Shown piece by piece: positions 1-10,639 of a DNA stretch of 64,000 nt (its first letter is position 1; the number at the start of each line of letters is the position of its first letter). The stretch lies in assembly GCA_030267965.1 (NCBI GenBank), contig BRYA01000597.1, positions 1 through 64,000 on the forward strand. Reading direction: 5' to 3'. A model generated the notes under the pieces. That model worked only from the letters and a program-made list of their open reading frames with translations, ran no database searches and had not been told where the DNA came from. Position numbers and translations under genes: made by a program. Source of the DNA: Triparma columacea. Lineage: Eukaryota > Sar > Bolidophyceae > Parmales > Triparmaceae.

Positions 1-787
1 CTTTACCCCAACCCTTACCCCTACCTTAACCCCTACCTGACCACTAACCCAAATCATCAGTTTTTTTGGTCCTAAACAGGGACTCCTTACACCCTTTACA
101 CCCTTTACACACACTTTACTCTACAAACACTTTACCTTTACCTTTACACACTCCATTCAATCTTATACCCTCCTCTCTTTTACTCTCCTCTATCACTCCT
201 TGCACTACTCTTCACAACTACACTCAACCTCCTTTAATTCATCTTCATACACATCTACTACATTACACATATCATTCCATCTTATACCCTCCTCTGTTCT
301 ACTCTCTCTCCTTAACTTCTCTCACTCCTCTCTAAAACTACACTCACCCTCATTTAATTTATCTACATACACATCTTCTACACTTACACACATATCATTT
401 CACCTTATACCCTCCTCTCTTCTACCCTCAACCCATAACTTCTTTCTACAACCACACTCTCCTTCCTTAAATTCATTCCCATACACATCCACTACACTTC
501 CATTATACTCACAAATCACTATAACACTTCCAAAACTCTTTAAAATTTCACACACATCTACTATACTTCCATTATACTCACAAACCACTTCAACACTCCC
601 ACAATACATCTACTACTCTTGCAAATACTCTCAATCTTCTTTTAAAACCCCACAATACATCAACTACACATTTAAAATACTCACAAACTACTTTAACACT
701 CCCACAATACATCCACTACACCTCTACAATAATCACAACAATAACAAATGAAATCATTTTGTCCTACAAATGTTGCTGCTCTATTAG
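1..787. repeat. CA/CT-rich degenerate tandem repeats, subtelomere-like
   Basis: The stretch is almost free of G on the top strand and opens with degenerate CCCTAA-like runs (cccttacccctaccttaacccc at the very start), reminiscent of decayed telomere repeat. From about 162 a unit of roughly 120 bp recurs (cttataccctcctct near 162, 281 and 404). A shorter 69-bp unit (cattatactcacaaa near 501 and 570) follows. Open frames here are products of the simple composition and are not credited as genes. A subtelomeric or contig-end position is inferred, not shown. Confidence 0.6.
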
Positions 788-3700
788 TCACCCGCCATGC
801 TCATCATCTCTCGGAACAACGCTGCTCACTTTAGCCTTTCCACCTCCTACCCCTATAATATCTCCACCATCAGTGCCTCCAACACTTGCTCTCCTAATAC
901 TTGCTCTCAAAGCACCTGCTAGACCTCCCTCAGCTTCAGCATCAACACTTGCCCTCCTCACACTCTCTCTTCTTCTAGCATCTCCATCTGCTGGAATAAA
1001 TTCTACAGGTACTTTAGCTTTTATCACATCAGTAAACCACTCTGGTTTCTTCTCCTCCCATTTAGCCCAGTTTGACTTAACCCATTTCTTAATATCTCCT
1101 TCAATGGAGACCCACTGATGCCTTGAGTTGTCAAAAACCCTAAACTTGACTGCGTCATTTTCTTCTTCAAGAAAAAATGCCATTGAATATTCCTTGCCTT
1201 TCTGTGTGCTCAAGAAGGTGTGCCAGTACTTCTTCTCAATGTTCAAAAAGAAGACAGCAAAGCATAGAGTAGTTATTGGTATGAAATAGTTCCTAATCAA
1301 TGAGGCAATATCAATAGCTCTCTCATCAACATGAGATGAAGCTAAATATATTGATACTGGCAAGCTTCCCATTGTCAACACAAGACCAAACAACCAATAG
1401 ACTCCTCCTACTTCATTAGGATTTCTAAATTGCACAATTAGTGTGAAGTCTGTAATGATCTTAACAACCACTCTGAATAGAATACTACTTACAATCTCCA
1501 TTTTTCCTCCCAGTGGTATCCAGTACCAAAAGTCACCCCTCAATATCTTAACCAACAAGTATAGACAAAGGTCAGCTGCAATGTACAGAAAGACCCAACT
1601 ACCTCCCATCAACCCAAGAAGGACTATTGTTGTACACCTTATTAGAAGCATTCCTGCAGTAAACAGCAACATGATCACAAATACTACTGCTCTCTTGCTT
1701 GCTTTTACTGGTATATACCCATAGAAATCTGGTGCTTCTTCTCTCCTAGCAGGGTCTGTGTCATAGTCATAACTAATTGTTGCAGATGCAAAGCCTGTTG
1801 TGATTGCTGACACTGCAACTGAAAGCCATGCTGAAGATCCAACATCTTTGGCACTTGTTACTATAGCCATAAGTTGAATAATTACCCCAGGTATGGCCTC
1901 AGCAAACATCTCAACCATTTTCATTCCAGTCAACTCAGTCAAGGCATCAGTTACTTGCCCAGCATCTTGCTTTTCTCCCTTTGCGACCCTGTAAGCATCA
2001 ACAGCAGGCTTAAACCCTATTAAAATAGGAAATGACTCCATCAGCACCCTCTTCATCCCCAACTTACTATTCTGTGCCCAAACGATAAATATTTGTATCC
2101 CAATTGATAATGTTAAACATGCCAAAGAAGCCTTGAAGTACCCATACTTCTCATCGCTCCAAAACATGTATGTCACATACACATCAGTCAGTAAATCAGT
2201 CATACTTGTGATAGCTCCAACAGTCACTCTCGCCTTCAACCCCCAAGGAACTTCCTCCAAAAGCCTGTAGCTAATTGTCTCAATCATAGGTCTGAACCAT
2301 TCATACTCCTCATCAAGCTCCTGTAGAGCAGGGAAATTTAATATGAAGGCATCTACAGCAGCAACTGGCTGAGTATTAACAGCCAAACTCCTAGCTAGAG
2401 ACTCTCCAATCTCCCTTCCTTCCTTCTCTCCCAGCTCTACAGCCTTACCCTCTACCTTCCTCAACTTACACAGCTTATTATTGACAACTGCGCCAAGCAT
2501 TGGTGTGACAAACGCGTACTTCTCTGCTGCCTGTCTCAGAACGTAGTTTTTCCAAATAAATGACCTTACTGCTTCCTCCTTTGACATTCCCTTTTTCCTA
2601 AAACTTATTGCAGCCAACAGTTGCTCACCCAACAACTTTCCTATTTTGTTAGGATCTAAACCTGCATAGTCTTGTGTAGTATCATTCACAGCATGTGAAG
2701 CAATCAGTGCGCCTCTGTTGTCCAACCCAACACTTGCTCTCCTAATACTTGCTCTCAAAGTACCAGCTACACCACCCTCAGCTTCGGCATCAACACTTGC
2801 TCTCCTAACACTCTCGATCTTTCTAGCATCTCCATCTGCTGGAATAAATTCTACTGGCACCAAAGCTTTTGTGGCATCAGTAAACCACTCTGGTTTCTCC
2901 TCTTCCCATTCAGCCCAGTTTAAGCCAACCCATTTCTTAATTTCTTCTTCAATTGAGACCCAATGATGCCTTGAAAACTTCAGAGTGTCGAACTTCATTT
3001 TATCACTTTCTCCATTAAGGAAGTATGCCATTGACATATCCTTAGATCTCTTTGTGCTCCAGAAGGTGTGCAAGTACTTACTGTCAATGTTCAAAAAGAA
3101 GACAGCAAAGCATAGAATGGTTATTGGAATGAAATTCTTCACAATTGATGATGCTATTTCAATTGGCTTCTCATCAATATAAGTTGAGGTTACAAATATT
3201 GACACTGGTAAGCTGCCTATTGTCAACACAAGACCAAACAACCAGTATAGTCCCCCGACTTCACTGTGATGTCTAAATTGCATAATTGAAGTAAAGTCTG
3301 TAATGATCTTTACAATAACTCTGCAAATAATGCTACTCACAATCTCAACGTTACCCCCCAAAGGCAACCAATACCAAAAGTCGCCCCTCAATATCTTAAC
3401 CAACAAGTACAGACCAAGGTCGGCACTAATGTAGAGTAAGACCCAACTACCTCCCATCAACCCAAGAAGGACTATTGTTGTACACCTTATTAGAAGAATC
3501 CCAGCTGACAAGAATAACATGGACACAAAAACTACTGTTCTCTTGCTTGCTTTTGCAGGTATATACCCATAAAAGTCTGGTACAGATTCTCTCAAACCAG
3601 GGTCTGTGTCCCAGTCATAACTAATTGTTGCAGATGCAAAGCCTGTTGTGATTGCTGACACTGCAACTGAAAGCCATGCTGAAGTCCCAACATCATCTTT

Positions 3701-4600
3701 GTCACTGGTTGCTATTGCCATAAGTTGGATGATCACTCCAGGGATTGCCTCAGCAAACATCTCAATAACTTTCATACCTGTCATTTCTGCCATTGGGTCA
3801 ACTGTAACCCCAACCTCCTGTTTTGCCCCAGTTGCTACCCTATAAGCATCAACTGCAGGCTTAAAGCCAATCAAAATAGGAAACCACTCCTGTACAACCC
3901 TCTTCATCCCTAACTTTCTATTCTGTAGCCAAACAGCAAACATCTGCAATCCAATTGACGCAACTAAACTTGCCAAAGCTGCCTTAAAGTACCCATACTT
4001 CTTATTTTTCCACAACTTATGTGTCACATACACATCAGTCAGTAAATCGACCATGCTTGCGGCAGCACCAACAGTGACCCTTGCCTTTAAGCCTAACTTA
4101 GACTTCATAAATAATTGCATAACAATCTCCTCAAGCAAGGGCCTTAACCACACTTGTTCGTTCATAACCTCCTGCACTTCAGTGAATTGATGTGCCCATT
4201 CATCAACAGCATGAGCAGCAGTCAAAGTAGTCAACATGACTCCTGTCATTGCACTCCCAATCTCCCACCCCCTGGCTTCCTCCTGACTATTATCTTCTCC
4301 CTCATTTGTCGCTCTCCTTTTCAATTTGTTCATAACCACAGCATACAGCATAGTTCTCATGAAACCATGCTGCTCTGTAATCTCTCTCAGTGCCCTATTG
4401 GCCTCAATGAATTCCCTCACGGCCTCTACCTTACTGTCCCCAACATTCCTTCTATTCACTCTCTCCATCAGCTGCTCTCCAAACCTCCTCCCATCCTGCT
4501 CCCCTGCTTCTGTGATCTTCAGAAGATTATCAAAGTAGTATGCAGCATCAGTTGCCATGCTCAGGTGCTTAATTATACTCTGTTTGCTTAAACCCTTATG
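788..4600 (-). repeat. Direct tandem duplication of about 1.85 kb inside the START/Xkr-like gene
   Basis: The 3' third of the gene is two copies of one coding module in direct orientation. Landmarks repeat at a constant offset: aacacttgctctcctaatac at 881 and 2729 (offset 1848), and the tgtcacata stretch at 2171 and 4022 (offset 1851). Both copies keep the same reading frame and the same membrane and RRASV tail motifs. The copies differ at many third positions, so this is not an assembly duplicate. Confidence 0.85.
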
Positions 4601-7600
4601 TCTAGTCATCATTTCAACGTCTGTCTTATTCTGGCCAGCCTCTGAGAAACTTACAGCTGTGAGATGCCCTTCTTGTTCAATTGTGATTACAAGTGTCTTG
4701 TTGTTAACTCTGTGAGTCACAAGCTGGGATTGAACTCCACTTTGAAAGTCCCAGAAGAACGCTGCAACTTCCTTATTGGATCCTCTCACACTTATTGAAG
4801 TCTTCCCCCACCCCATTCCCTTCTCTGCCTTAATCAATGTCTGCCCAGATCCACTACTGATCTCTTGAGCTCCCTCAATCTCGTCAAAGTGACTTTCAAT
4901 CCCTGGTGCTCCCTCAATTGCAACTTCCTCAAACTTTGCAATGATCTGCTGTCTATTGAAGGTTCCAATCTCTTTGCTCTTGTCAAATTTCTTCCTCAAT
5001 TTAGAGACTCCAGAAAGAAAAGTTGGAGCGAGCTTGTTCATGATGGAGGAGAAGAATACACCACCAAGGTCTAACTTTGTTGACAAGGTCACTAATGTTT
5101 GTGACACTTCTCCAATAGGGTCCAGTGGCTCAAATATATAAACTGTGTGTGCCTTCACTAACACGTTCCCAGCCTTCACTGGAAAGTCTTCATGAAGGTC
5201 CTCTGTGTCTGAAACATCAATGATAACTTTGCCATCATCTTGCTTGCACCAGGTAATTTTACTCCTTCCATCACGAGGAACAAACCCAGGAATTCCTAGT
5301 TCTCTTGTAGTGATGTAGTTATATGAGTGCTCACTTAGATGGTTGATGTGATAGTCAGTTATGCCTTTCTCCTTTGCCCTCTTTTTAAATGCTCTTGAGT
5401 CCAGAATGTACTCGTGTGCAGCACACTCCTCCACACTAGCATCTACCACAGTAGTGGCAAAACCAGTCCCACTGCTTACCCCATCAACATGAACTAGTTT
5501 CATCTTAACCTTCTCGTCAGGACTCTTCAGTTCGTCAAAATTCTCATCCTTCTTGCACTTCTCATAAAACTCCTTCCCCTTCCTGATTGCCGCTTTCTCC
5601 TCATCAGTATAATCTTGGTGTTCGTTCTTGATGATGTTGGCAAGAGAGGCCAGTGCAGCTTTATCAACCTCTTCATCCCGATTGAAGGAGTCCCTAAGTA
5701 CTGCTATCGTACTTAGTCCTCTTGGTATTGTTCTGTCGACAACATTTACTGGAATGTGCCCTCCTGCATCCATAAATTGGGTATATGTGAGTTCACACTG
5801 GTGAACACCATCTTGGTCCTCAATGTTCTTTGCAGTAAAAATTCCGCTAGTTGTTGCCCACACAAGCTTTCCAAGGTTTCCCCCATAGTCAACCTTTTCC
5901 TCGGCTGGGACAAATGCCACAGACATGTTGCCATCTTGGTGTCCCTTCTGCCATACAAATCTCAACACAAACTCTCTTTTGTGAAGAGGGAAGCGAAGTT
6001 TCTTGACTGTTGCAAACAGCTTCTCATTCACCCTTCCCTTGCCACCCTTCATTATCTCCAGCCTTGCAGGCTCCCCTTTCTCTCTGCTCTTAAGCATCCT
6101 CTCCCTGCTGCAGTACTCAAAGAACCAAGCAGCTGCTTCCTCGGCTGAACAGTCGGCAACACACTCGGCTCTACCAAAACCAAGTGTCTTTTTTCCTTTC
6201 TCCTGCTGCTTGTGCTTGATCTCCATCTTCACTCCCTCATATGGTGACTTAAGAGGCCCCCACCCTTCTTCCTCCTCCCCACCAAAGAGCTCCTCCAACT
6301 CCCCAAACACCTTCTCCTGATCCTCCTCCAAATCAACACCCTCCCTCATCCTCTCCACCAAGGCCCCCCTGACTTCAGCATCAACCTTCTTCCCGTTCCT
6401 CCTGAACTTCTTCTGCAACCTGTTGGCCTCAACAAGCTGATTCTTTGCAAGGTAGTCAATTGCTTTGTCCATCACTGTCTTATGAATGCCACTCAAATGC
6501 AGATCACCAGTCTGAATGCGTGTCATCCTACAGACATTTGGAGCAATCTCATTGAAGAAGTAGACACCTGTAGTCTCAGCCAGCACAAATCCTTCCTTAC
6601 TGATGTCCTTGAAGCCTCCTCCAGGGTATTCTGTCAGAGGCACCAATGCCAACATGTACGATGTCCGGCCATTCTCAAGTTTGACTTCCTTCCACACAAA
6701 CCAATTCTCAAAGAGTCGATTGGTGGCGGCAGGGACCTTCACGCCAACATGATAGTGCATGCTTCTAGTTCCCTCAAAATCATTCCTGATAACCCTTGGT
6801 AAGTTCCCATTATTTTTGAAGTGCTCCTCTGAATACTCAAATGTGTCAAGCAGAATTTCCTCTGCCAATACACCCTTTGCTGACTTGTCTACAGTGACCC
6901 CAAAGGCTGCCCACACATTGTCCCCCTCTCTCCACAGGAACTTGTCAATGCCCTCCTTCAGTGTCCCCTTGACTCTCTTTCCCTTCTTGTAGAGTTTCTC
7001 CTCCAGCCCTGCAACACTTTCCAGCATCCTGTCCTCTTCCTCAGTAAGAGTTGGCACATTGGGTATGACCTTTTCCACAAAGTTTCTTTTCCTCCTCTCA
7101 TCAATGACACCAGGCTGTCTGAACTTCTTCCCAACCTCCTCCATAATACCCTTTACTGCTGCAGACGCAGCCTTGACATCGCCCTTCTTGGTCCTGCCAC
7201 TGTTCCTGCCTTCAACACTAGATCTCGTGGATCTCACACTCTTAAAGCTTTTGAATGTGCGAACATCAACTTCTGATTTTGTCTCTGTTGCTCTCTCCTC
7301 TGCCTCAAGAGTTCCCACCATGGTGACTGCAGTTTGTCCAAACTCAAAGTCAGTGAAGCTGAGCTTGCCCTTAATGACACCTCGCTTGACAGTCTTGGTC
7401 TTTATTGGCGCTAGAATTTCGGCAAGCTTTGCAGTTACCTCGTCTGAAAGATCGTCCTCATCAAGGGGTGCCAACTCCATAATGTTCGTCGATTTGTCAG
7501 GAGAGACGACTTTGACGTCGAGGAGAAATTCGACAAACTTATTCCCGCTGCCGTAGTGCTGCCAGTAGACGAGTCTGTGAATGACTCCTTCCTTTTCGTC

Positions 7601-8305
7601 ATACTCCTGGAGGGTCTTCCTTCGGAACTTGCCCTGCTCACAATCGGTGAGGAGAAAGTCAACGATCTTGTCGCGCTCGTCGTGGAAGACACCAGCGAGC
7701 TCCATAACCTTCACATCGACACCGGTAGAGTTGTCGATGAGGCCTTCAACTGCTCCTCTCTCCTCAAGATGCTTCACAAGTTTGCCTTGTTTGGGTCCAA
7801 GAGCTGCAAAATCAATATCTACGGGGCCGTGTATTGCGGAGGGTGTGTGATTAGGGCTGGAGAGGGGCTGCGGGGAGGCTTTGTTCCTGACGAAGCTGTC
7901 AGGATCTAATGTCATGGACTGAGCAGCAGTGGCGAGGCTGTCAGTCGTAAGGCCGACTGGCGTGTGGCCGGGAGTCGCGCACCCAACAGCCCTGTCAACC
8001 TCCTCATCAGTCTGGGTGGCTCCACCGATGCTTACGAGGGACGCTTTGTTTCCCTCGGCTTTTTCTTCCACCAAATATTCGTTGCCACCCAGGCCGTCAG
8101 GAGGATCGTCGACGCGAAAAAATCGTCCATTCTCCATATTATTGTCGTCGATAGAGTCAATGACATCTTCAGGAGCACTAAATATCGCCTCATTTGCCTC
8201 GCTGGCAAAGTCGATGGTTTTTTCGTGGTCCTGGAGGCCATTCTCGACGTCGCTGCGGGCTACAATGTCCTTGTCCTCCTGCTGGGGGCTGTCTTTAGTG
8301 CTCAT
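788..8305 (-). CDS. Giant START-like protein with two tandem XK-related-like membrane modules
   Basis: Intronless frame of 2505 residues. It stays open up to 8530, but ATG at 8305 (MSTKDSPQQ) is preferred: an AAG/GTAAGTG donor (GT 8571-8570) and a CAG acceptor (ending 8339) suggest a 5' UTR intron just upstream. Residues about 1-160 look disordered. Four START/SRPBCC-like blocks follow near 160-340, 450-650, 700-870 and 930-1110, and a partial one near 1150-1255. Then a membrane module occurs twice (about 1385-1770 and 2000-2390). Each copy has a DLLTDVYVT segment, a GFKPAVDAYRVA segment, an acidic-aromatic helix ending AEAIPGVIIQLMAI and a SAT-ISYDxDTDP segment, in the order and spacing I know from XK-related proteins (TD motif, LGPLLRY, ESAPQLVLQ, ASY). 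Lipid transfer coupled to scrambling is an inference from this likeness. Family-level certainty is moderate for START-like and lower for Xkr-like. Confidence 0.8.
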   Translation of the reverse strand: MSTKDSPQQEDKDIVARSDVENGLQDHEKTIDFASEANEAIFSAPEDVIDSIDDNNMENGRFFRVDDPPDGLGGNEYLVEEKAEGNKASLVSIGGATQTDEEVDRAVGCATPGHTPVGLTTDSLATAAQSMTLDPDSFVRNKASPQPLSSPNHTPSAIHGPVDIDFAALGPKQGKLVKHLEERGAVEGLIDNSTGVDVKVMELAGVFHDERDKIVDFLLTDCEQGKFRRKTLQEYDEKEGVIHRLVYWQHYGSGNKFVEFLLDVKVVSPDKSTNIMELAPLDEDDLSDEVTAKLAEILAPIKTKTVKRGVIKGKLSFTDFEFGQTAVTMVGTLEAEERATETKSEVDVRTFKSFKSVRSTRSSVEGRNSGRTKKGDVKAASAAVKGIMEEVGKKFRQPGVIDERRKRNFVEKVIPNVPTLTEEEDRMLESVAGLEEKLYKKGKRVKGTLKEGIDKFLWREGDNVWAAFGVTVDKSAKGVLAEEILLDTFEYSEEHFKNNGNLPRVIRNDFEGTRSMHYHVGVKVPAATNRLFENWFVWKEVKLENGRTSYMLALVPLTEYPGGGFKDISKEGFVLAETTGVYFFNEIAPNVCRMTRIQTGDLHLSGIHKTVMDKAIDYLAKNQLVEANRLQKKFRRNGKKVDAEVRGALVERMREGVDLEEDQEKVFGELEELFGGEEEEGWGPLKSPYEGVKMEIKHKQQEKGKKTLGFGRAECVADCSAEEAAAWFFEYCSRERMLKSREKGEPARLEIMKGGKGRVNEKLFATVKKLRFPLHKREFVLRFVWQKGHQDGNMSVAFVPAEEKVDYGGNLGKLVWATTSGIFTAKNIEDQDGVHQCELTYTQFMDAGGHIPVNVVDRTIPRGLSTIAVLRDSFNRDEEVDKAALASLANIIKNEHQDYTDEEKAAIRKGKEFYEKCKKDENFDELKSPDEKVKMKLVHVDGVSSGTGFATTVVDASVEECAAHEYILDSRAFKKRAKEKGITDYHINHLSEHSYNYITTRELGIPGFVPRDGRSKITWCKQDDGKVIIDVSDTEDLHEDFPVKAGNVLVKAHTVYIFEPLDPIGEVSQTLVTLSTKLDLGGVFFSSIMNKLAPTFLSGVSKLRKKFDKSKEIGTFNRQQIIAKFEEVAIEGAPGIESHFDEIEGAQEISSGSGQTLIKAEKGMGWGKTSISVRGSNKEVAAFFWDFQSGVQSQLVTHRVNNKTLVITIEQEGHLTAVSFSEAGQNKTDVEMMTRHKGLSKQSIIKHLSMATDAAYYFDNLLKITEAGEQDGRRFGEQLMERVNRRNVGDSKVEAVREFIEANRALREITEQHGFMRTMLYAVVMNKLKRRATNEGEDNSQEEARGWEIGSAMTGVMLTTLTAAHAVDEWAHQFTEVQEVMNEQVWLRPLLEEIVMQLFMKSKLGLKARVTVGAAASMVDLLTDVYVTHKLWKNKKYGYFKAALASLVASIGLQMFAVWLQNRKLGMKRVVQEWFPILIGFKPAVDAYRVATGAKQEVGVTVDPMAEMTGMKVIEMFAEAIPGVIIQLMAIATSDKDDVGTSAWLSVAVSAITTGFASATISYDWDTDPGLRESVPDFYGYIPAKASKRTVVFVSMLFLSAGILLIRCTTIVLLGLMGGSWVLLYISADLGLYLLVKILRGDFWYWLPLGGNVEIVSSIICRVIVKIITDFTSIMQFRHHSEVGGLYWLFGLVLTIGSLPVSIFVTSTYIDEKPIEIASSIVKNFIPITILCFAVFFLNIDSKYLHTFWSTKRSKDMSMAYFLNGESDKMKFDTLKFSRHHWVSIEEEIKKWVGLNWAEWEEEKPEWFTDATKALVPVEFIPADGDARKIESVRRASVDAEAEGGVAGTLRASIRRASVGLDNRGALIASHAVNDTTQDYAGLDPNKIGKLLGEQLLAAISFRKKGMSKEEAVRSFIWKNYVLRQAAEKYAFVTPMLGAVVNNKLCKLRKVEGKAVELGEKEGREIGESLARSLAVNTQPVAAVDAFILNFPALQELDEEYEWFRPMIETISYRLLEEVPWGLKARVTVGAITSMTDLLTDVYVTYMFWSDEKYGYFKASLACLTLSIGIQIFIVWAQNSKLGMKRVLMESFPILIGFKPAVDAYRVAKGEKQDAGQVTDALTELTGMKMVEMFAEAIPGVIIQLMAIVTSAKDVGSSAWLSVAVSAITTGFASATISYDYDTDPARREEAPDFYGYIPVKASKRAVVFVIMLLFTAGMLLIRCTTIVLLGLMGGSWVFLYIAADLCLYLLVKILRGDFWYWIPLGGKMEIVSSILFRVVVKIITDFTLIVQFRNPNEVGGVYWLFGLVLTMGSLPVSIYLASSHVDERAIDIASLIRNYFIPITTLCFAVFFLNIEKKYWHTFLSTQKGKEYSMAFFLEEENDAVKFRVFDNSRHQWVSIEGDIKKWVKSNWAKWEEKKPEWFTDVIKAKVPVEFIPADGDARRRESVRRASVDAEAEGGLAGALRASIRRASVGGTDGGDIIGVGGGKAKVSSVVPRDDEHGG

Positions 8306-8530
8306 TTTGACACCCAAATGGATTTTCTTGATGTCTAACTGTGCGTAAGGGTGCGCAAATAAGTTCGGTGAGCTTCGTAAGGAACATATTGAGCTTCGCA
8401 TGCTATTTACGACCAGTTCCAAGAAAATGCCGACAAGGCCCCCCTGTGCCCCGACAGTCTTGCCATCTGCTGTGTTCTTCCACCATTGATCTCCACAATG
8501 AAAAGGTTTGCGAAGGCGTCGAAGCATCAC

Positions 8531-9459
8531 TTTCTCGACATATTACCCCCCCCCCCCTCTGCCTCACTTACCTTGACGAATATGCTGTCCGCAAGCTTAG
8601 GTTTGAGCCTTGAGCAGGAGGGCTCACGGCAGGATGGACAATGTTGTGGTTGTTGGACAGCGGGGGAGTCAAATATGCAATGAGGTTCTGGTTGGAGTCC
8701 TAGATGAATGCAAAAGGTGAGTTACGGAGTGCGAGAGGTCCTATTGGGGGAGATCACCAAAACCAGTAAGAGCAGTTGCGGCGAGGGGGGAGTGTTGGGG
8801 GAGGCCTAGGGGAAGTTTCGCTTCAACGAGGACGGTTTTGCGTCGAGTTCGATGTCGAGAAGAGCTGAGGTGCTCTTAATTTGGTGTTAGGTAGTCGTAC
8901 ACTAGATTAATTTTGTGGTTAAGGATGTGCACTTGCAAATCGAAAATCGGAAAAATTGAATTGTCTATGTTATACCTACGAAATATATATTGTTATTAAC
9001 AATCAATATCATAACCTAAATAAGTATATATGATAATATGAAACTTGTTTTGATATCTCAAGAATATAATTTTATTAATGTCTCAAATGTAGCTTGATAT
9101 ATAAAATTATCTCAAATTTATACATTTTTGAATGTTTTGGTATATTTGTATCACCTAAATAAATATTTGAAATTTCTCAGGTGTAAAATATTTTGCTATA
9201 TAATTTTTTGTACATTTTAAAATATATTGAGAAGAGTTGATACAAACGTAAAGATATGAAGGAAACATTAAAGAATTTAGAAGACTTTTGAAAAATGTTA
9301 CGAGCAAAAGCGATTTTGATTTCTGAGTGTTAAGGGGTCGGAGTGAGACTTCGGTAAGTTTAAAAAATAGGTATGAATATTCTGTCAAAACTATCTGGTT
9401 CCTCTATCGATATATTGTGTGGCCTGTGTTGGTCTGAGAGCCACCTTAGAGTAGTTCCC
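8531..9459. other. Intergenic; includes an AT-rich block (about 8935-9390)
   Basis: No convincing gene. The left part (8531-8930) is GC-rich and probably holds the promoter and 5' UTR of the minus-strand START/Xkr-like gene, with the possible UTR donor at 8571. From about 8935 to 9390 composition drops sharply to AT with runs such as aaatatatattgttatt, unlike the GC-rich neighbourhood. It then gives way to the 3' end of the DOHH gene. Nothing else is visible. Confidence 0.6.
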
Positions 9460-10639
9460 TTACGCTGCTCCCACAGTGTTGAAGTGTCCGTTGATGACCC
9501 CCTCTCTCCCAATAATCTCATCCCCTTCCCCCCCCTCTCCGTGTTTGAGCGTAGTGAACCCCCCGTCCTCCCCCTCCCCCCCTCCAAGTACCCCAAAGTA
9601 GTCCCTCCCGTCCATGGCAACCATGGCGCTCTCCGCTACGATCCTCTGCCCGTCCTTCTCGAATTCTTTGAGCACCGCCTCGATGGTCTCCCAGTCCCCG
9701 TCAATCGCCCCTACCGCCTCGCAGGCCTCGTGCCTTGCGAAGGGGTGCTCGTCCTTCCTCCTTAGGCACTCCACTAAGTACGGCAGACCATCTGGGTGCT
9801 GGAGCTGGCCAAGGACGAACGCCACCTCGTGCCTGAAGAGTGCGCTGCTCTCGTCCTCGACAAGGGCCCTGCCTAGCTCCGTCGCCGCCTGCCCTCCCCC
9901 CATGTTCCTCAGGCTGAACATGGCTCTGTACCTCTCCCATAGCCCCCGACTTGAGTCCCTTATGACACCCCCGAGCTCGGAGTAGGTCATGCCTGAATGG
10001 CTGGGGTGGGGTGGGGCGGGGTCCGTGCTGTCGTATTTCTTGGTCATGCAGGCGCAAGCGATCGGCATGTTCTCCTCGGTTGACTCACCCTTCAGCCTCC
10101 ACTTTATGAACTCCACGGCGATGCCGACGGTCTCAACGACCTGGGCGGTAAGCGGGGCACGATGAGGTGTAAGGTTTATTTTTCATTCTTGCGCACAAGG
10201 TTGAAATCTCGCTTGAAATTTGTGTTAAGGTAATCAGTCATAATCTCACCTCTACATCGTCCTCCTCCCCCACGCACCCCTCCATCTCCAGTCCCTCCTC
10301 CTCTCCTATCGCCCCTATCGCCTCCGCCGCCTCGTGTCTGACGATGGTTGTGTTGTCTCTGTTCCTGAGTGTTTCCATCAGGTACTTTAGCCCTCTCTTG
10401 TCTCTGATCTGACCCATTACGTAGGCAATCTCATGACTCATCAACTCCCCGTGTTCCTTCCTATCGACTTGAGTTCCTAAGGTGTCAACGATGAGTAGCT
10501 TGGTTTGATCGGAGGTGTCTGGGAGCTGGTAGATTTGCTTGAGGTGGTATGCAGCTCTCATTCTTGCACCGATTGGTTGATTTGGTGAACTAATACAAGC
10601 GATGAGTGTTTTTATTGGTGGTATCTTGAAGGTAGACAT
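9460..10639 (-). CDS. DOHH: Deoxyhypusine hydroxylase
   Basis: Iron-dependent HEAT-repeat enzyme that hydroxylates deoxyhypusine in eIF5A to hypusine, a cytosolic step needed for translation. Two exons, 10250-10639 and 9460-10140, joined in phase 0 across a 109-nt GTGAG...CAG intron, give 356 residues, slightly longer than the usual 300-325. All four His-Glu metal-ligand motifs of the family are present at H69-E70, H102-E103, H234-E235 and H267-E268, in MSHEIAY, RHEAAEA, RHEVAF and RHEACEA contexts, arranged as two symmetrical halves. The DSTDPAPP segment near 167-174 is also typical of the family. The C-terminal tail (about 300-356) is Gly/Glu-rich. Identification is secure. Confidence 0.95.

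Noticed and set aside
66..751. Overlapping open frames rich in Ser, Thr, His and Leu on the plus strand
   Set aside because: They arise from G-poor tandem repeats, have no ATG context, motif or splice support, and two frames are open at once.
9373..9985. Plus-strand frames opposite the DOHH gene
   Set aside because: Antisense shadows of a strongly conserved enzyme; no motifs.
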